Positions 63,833-64,000 of a stretch of DNA of 64,000 bases are shown piece by piece (within the stretch, counting starts at the first letter, position 1; each line of letters begins with the position of its first letter). The notes beneath the pieces are model-generated. The model was not told where the DNA came from, did not search any database, and worked only from the letters and a program-made list of their open reading frames with translations. Origin of the DNA: Mongoliimonas terrestris (lineage in GTDB: Bacteria; Pseudomonadota; Alphaproteobacteria; Rhizobiales; Pleomorphomonadaceae). Made by a program: the position numbers and the translations under genes. The stretch is taken from positions 310,001 to 374,000 of the forward strand of contig NZ_MSIG01000003.1 of NCBI RefSeq assembly GCF_001927285.1, given 5' to 3'.

Positions 63833-64000
<168 letters not shown>

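Overview
The window is high-GC chromosomal DNA (about 70% G+C by eye) from an alphaproteobacterium, most likely of the order Hyphomicrobiales (Rhizobiales). Evidence: a tRNA-His with A73 and no genomic G-1, the DUF2849-cysI-cysH-DUF934 sulfite block, a DUF2585 protein, two phasins, a PleC/DivJ/PdhS-type kinase with a CtrA box upstream, and gene sequences typical of that group. I cannot name genus or species.

Layout. 1-1204: NUDIX hydrolase (cut by the window edge) and a class IV aminotransferase. 1329-4864: cydDC exporter. 4977-10302: xylose-type ABC transporter xylF-xylH-xylG with a divergent ROK repressor, followed after 5 bases by a di-heme oxidoreductase and a secreted CRTAC1-like protein (10308-13579). 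13619-16399: AT-richer SIR2-HerA defence pair in a convergent junction. 16614-21453: RND efflux pump and adaptor. 21674-22679: two small conserved proteins. 22680-23348: palindromic repeats. 23349-26645: assimilatory sulfate reduction. 26968-27519: BLUF-like protein lacking the photoactive glutamine. 27532-35441: polyamine catabolism (puuB-like, class III aminotransferase, puuA-like, GntR regulator, second glutamine-synthetase-like gene), interrupted by a five-copy 219-bp palindromic array. 35647-39844: potFGHI polyamine importer. 40385-42352: acetoacetyl-CoA synthetase. 42365-44377: AT-richer GHKL ATPase-nuclease gene, a candidate defence effector. 44503-47698: ferric iron importer fbpA-fbpB without fbpC beside it. 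47970-52682: giant cell-cycle-type histidine kinase. 52978-54212: two phasins. 54481-54557: tRNA-His. 54748-59074: Ca/Na antiporter, Tat-exported superoxide dismutase, DUF421 and DUF2254 membrane proteins. 59089-64000: orphan transposase-type HTH gene and the urea importer urtABC(D).

How it works together. Much of the window is nutrient uptake by ABC transporters, each starting with a binding-protein gene: xylose, polyamines, iron and urea. In three of them a hairpin, terminator-like stem or duplicated 3' tail lies just after the binding-protein gene, which would favour excess binding protein over membrane subunits. In the polyamine block the identical palindrome TGTGATCACA occurs upstream of puuA and between gntR and the divergent glutamine-synthetase-like gene, pointing to one GntR regulon. 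Two AT-richer cargo blocks (SIR2-HerA and the GHKL-nuclease gene) sit exactly between convergent 3' ends, with no integrase or terminal repeats visible.

Best leads for undescribed biology: the solitary GHKL-nuclease protein, the di-heme enzyme/CRTAC1 pair, the BLUF-like protein with Gln replaced by Gly, and the nested-palindrome array.
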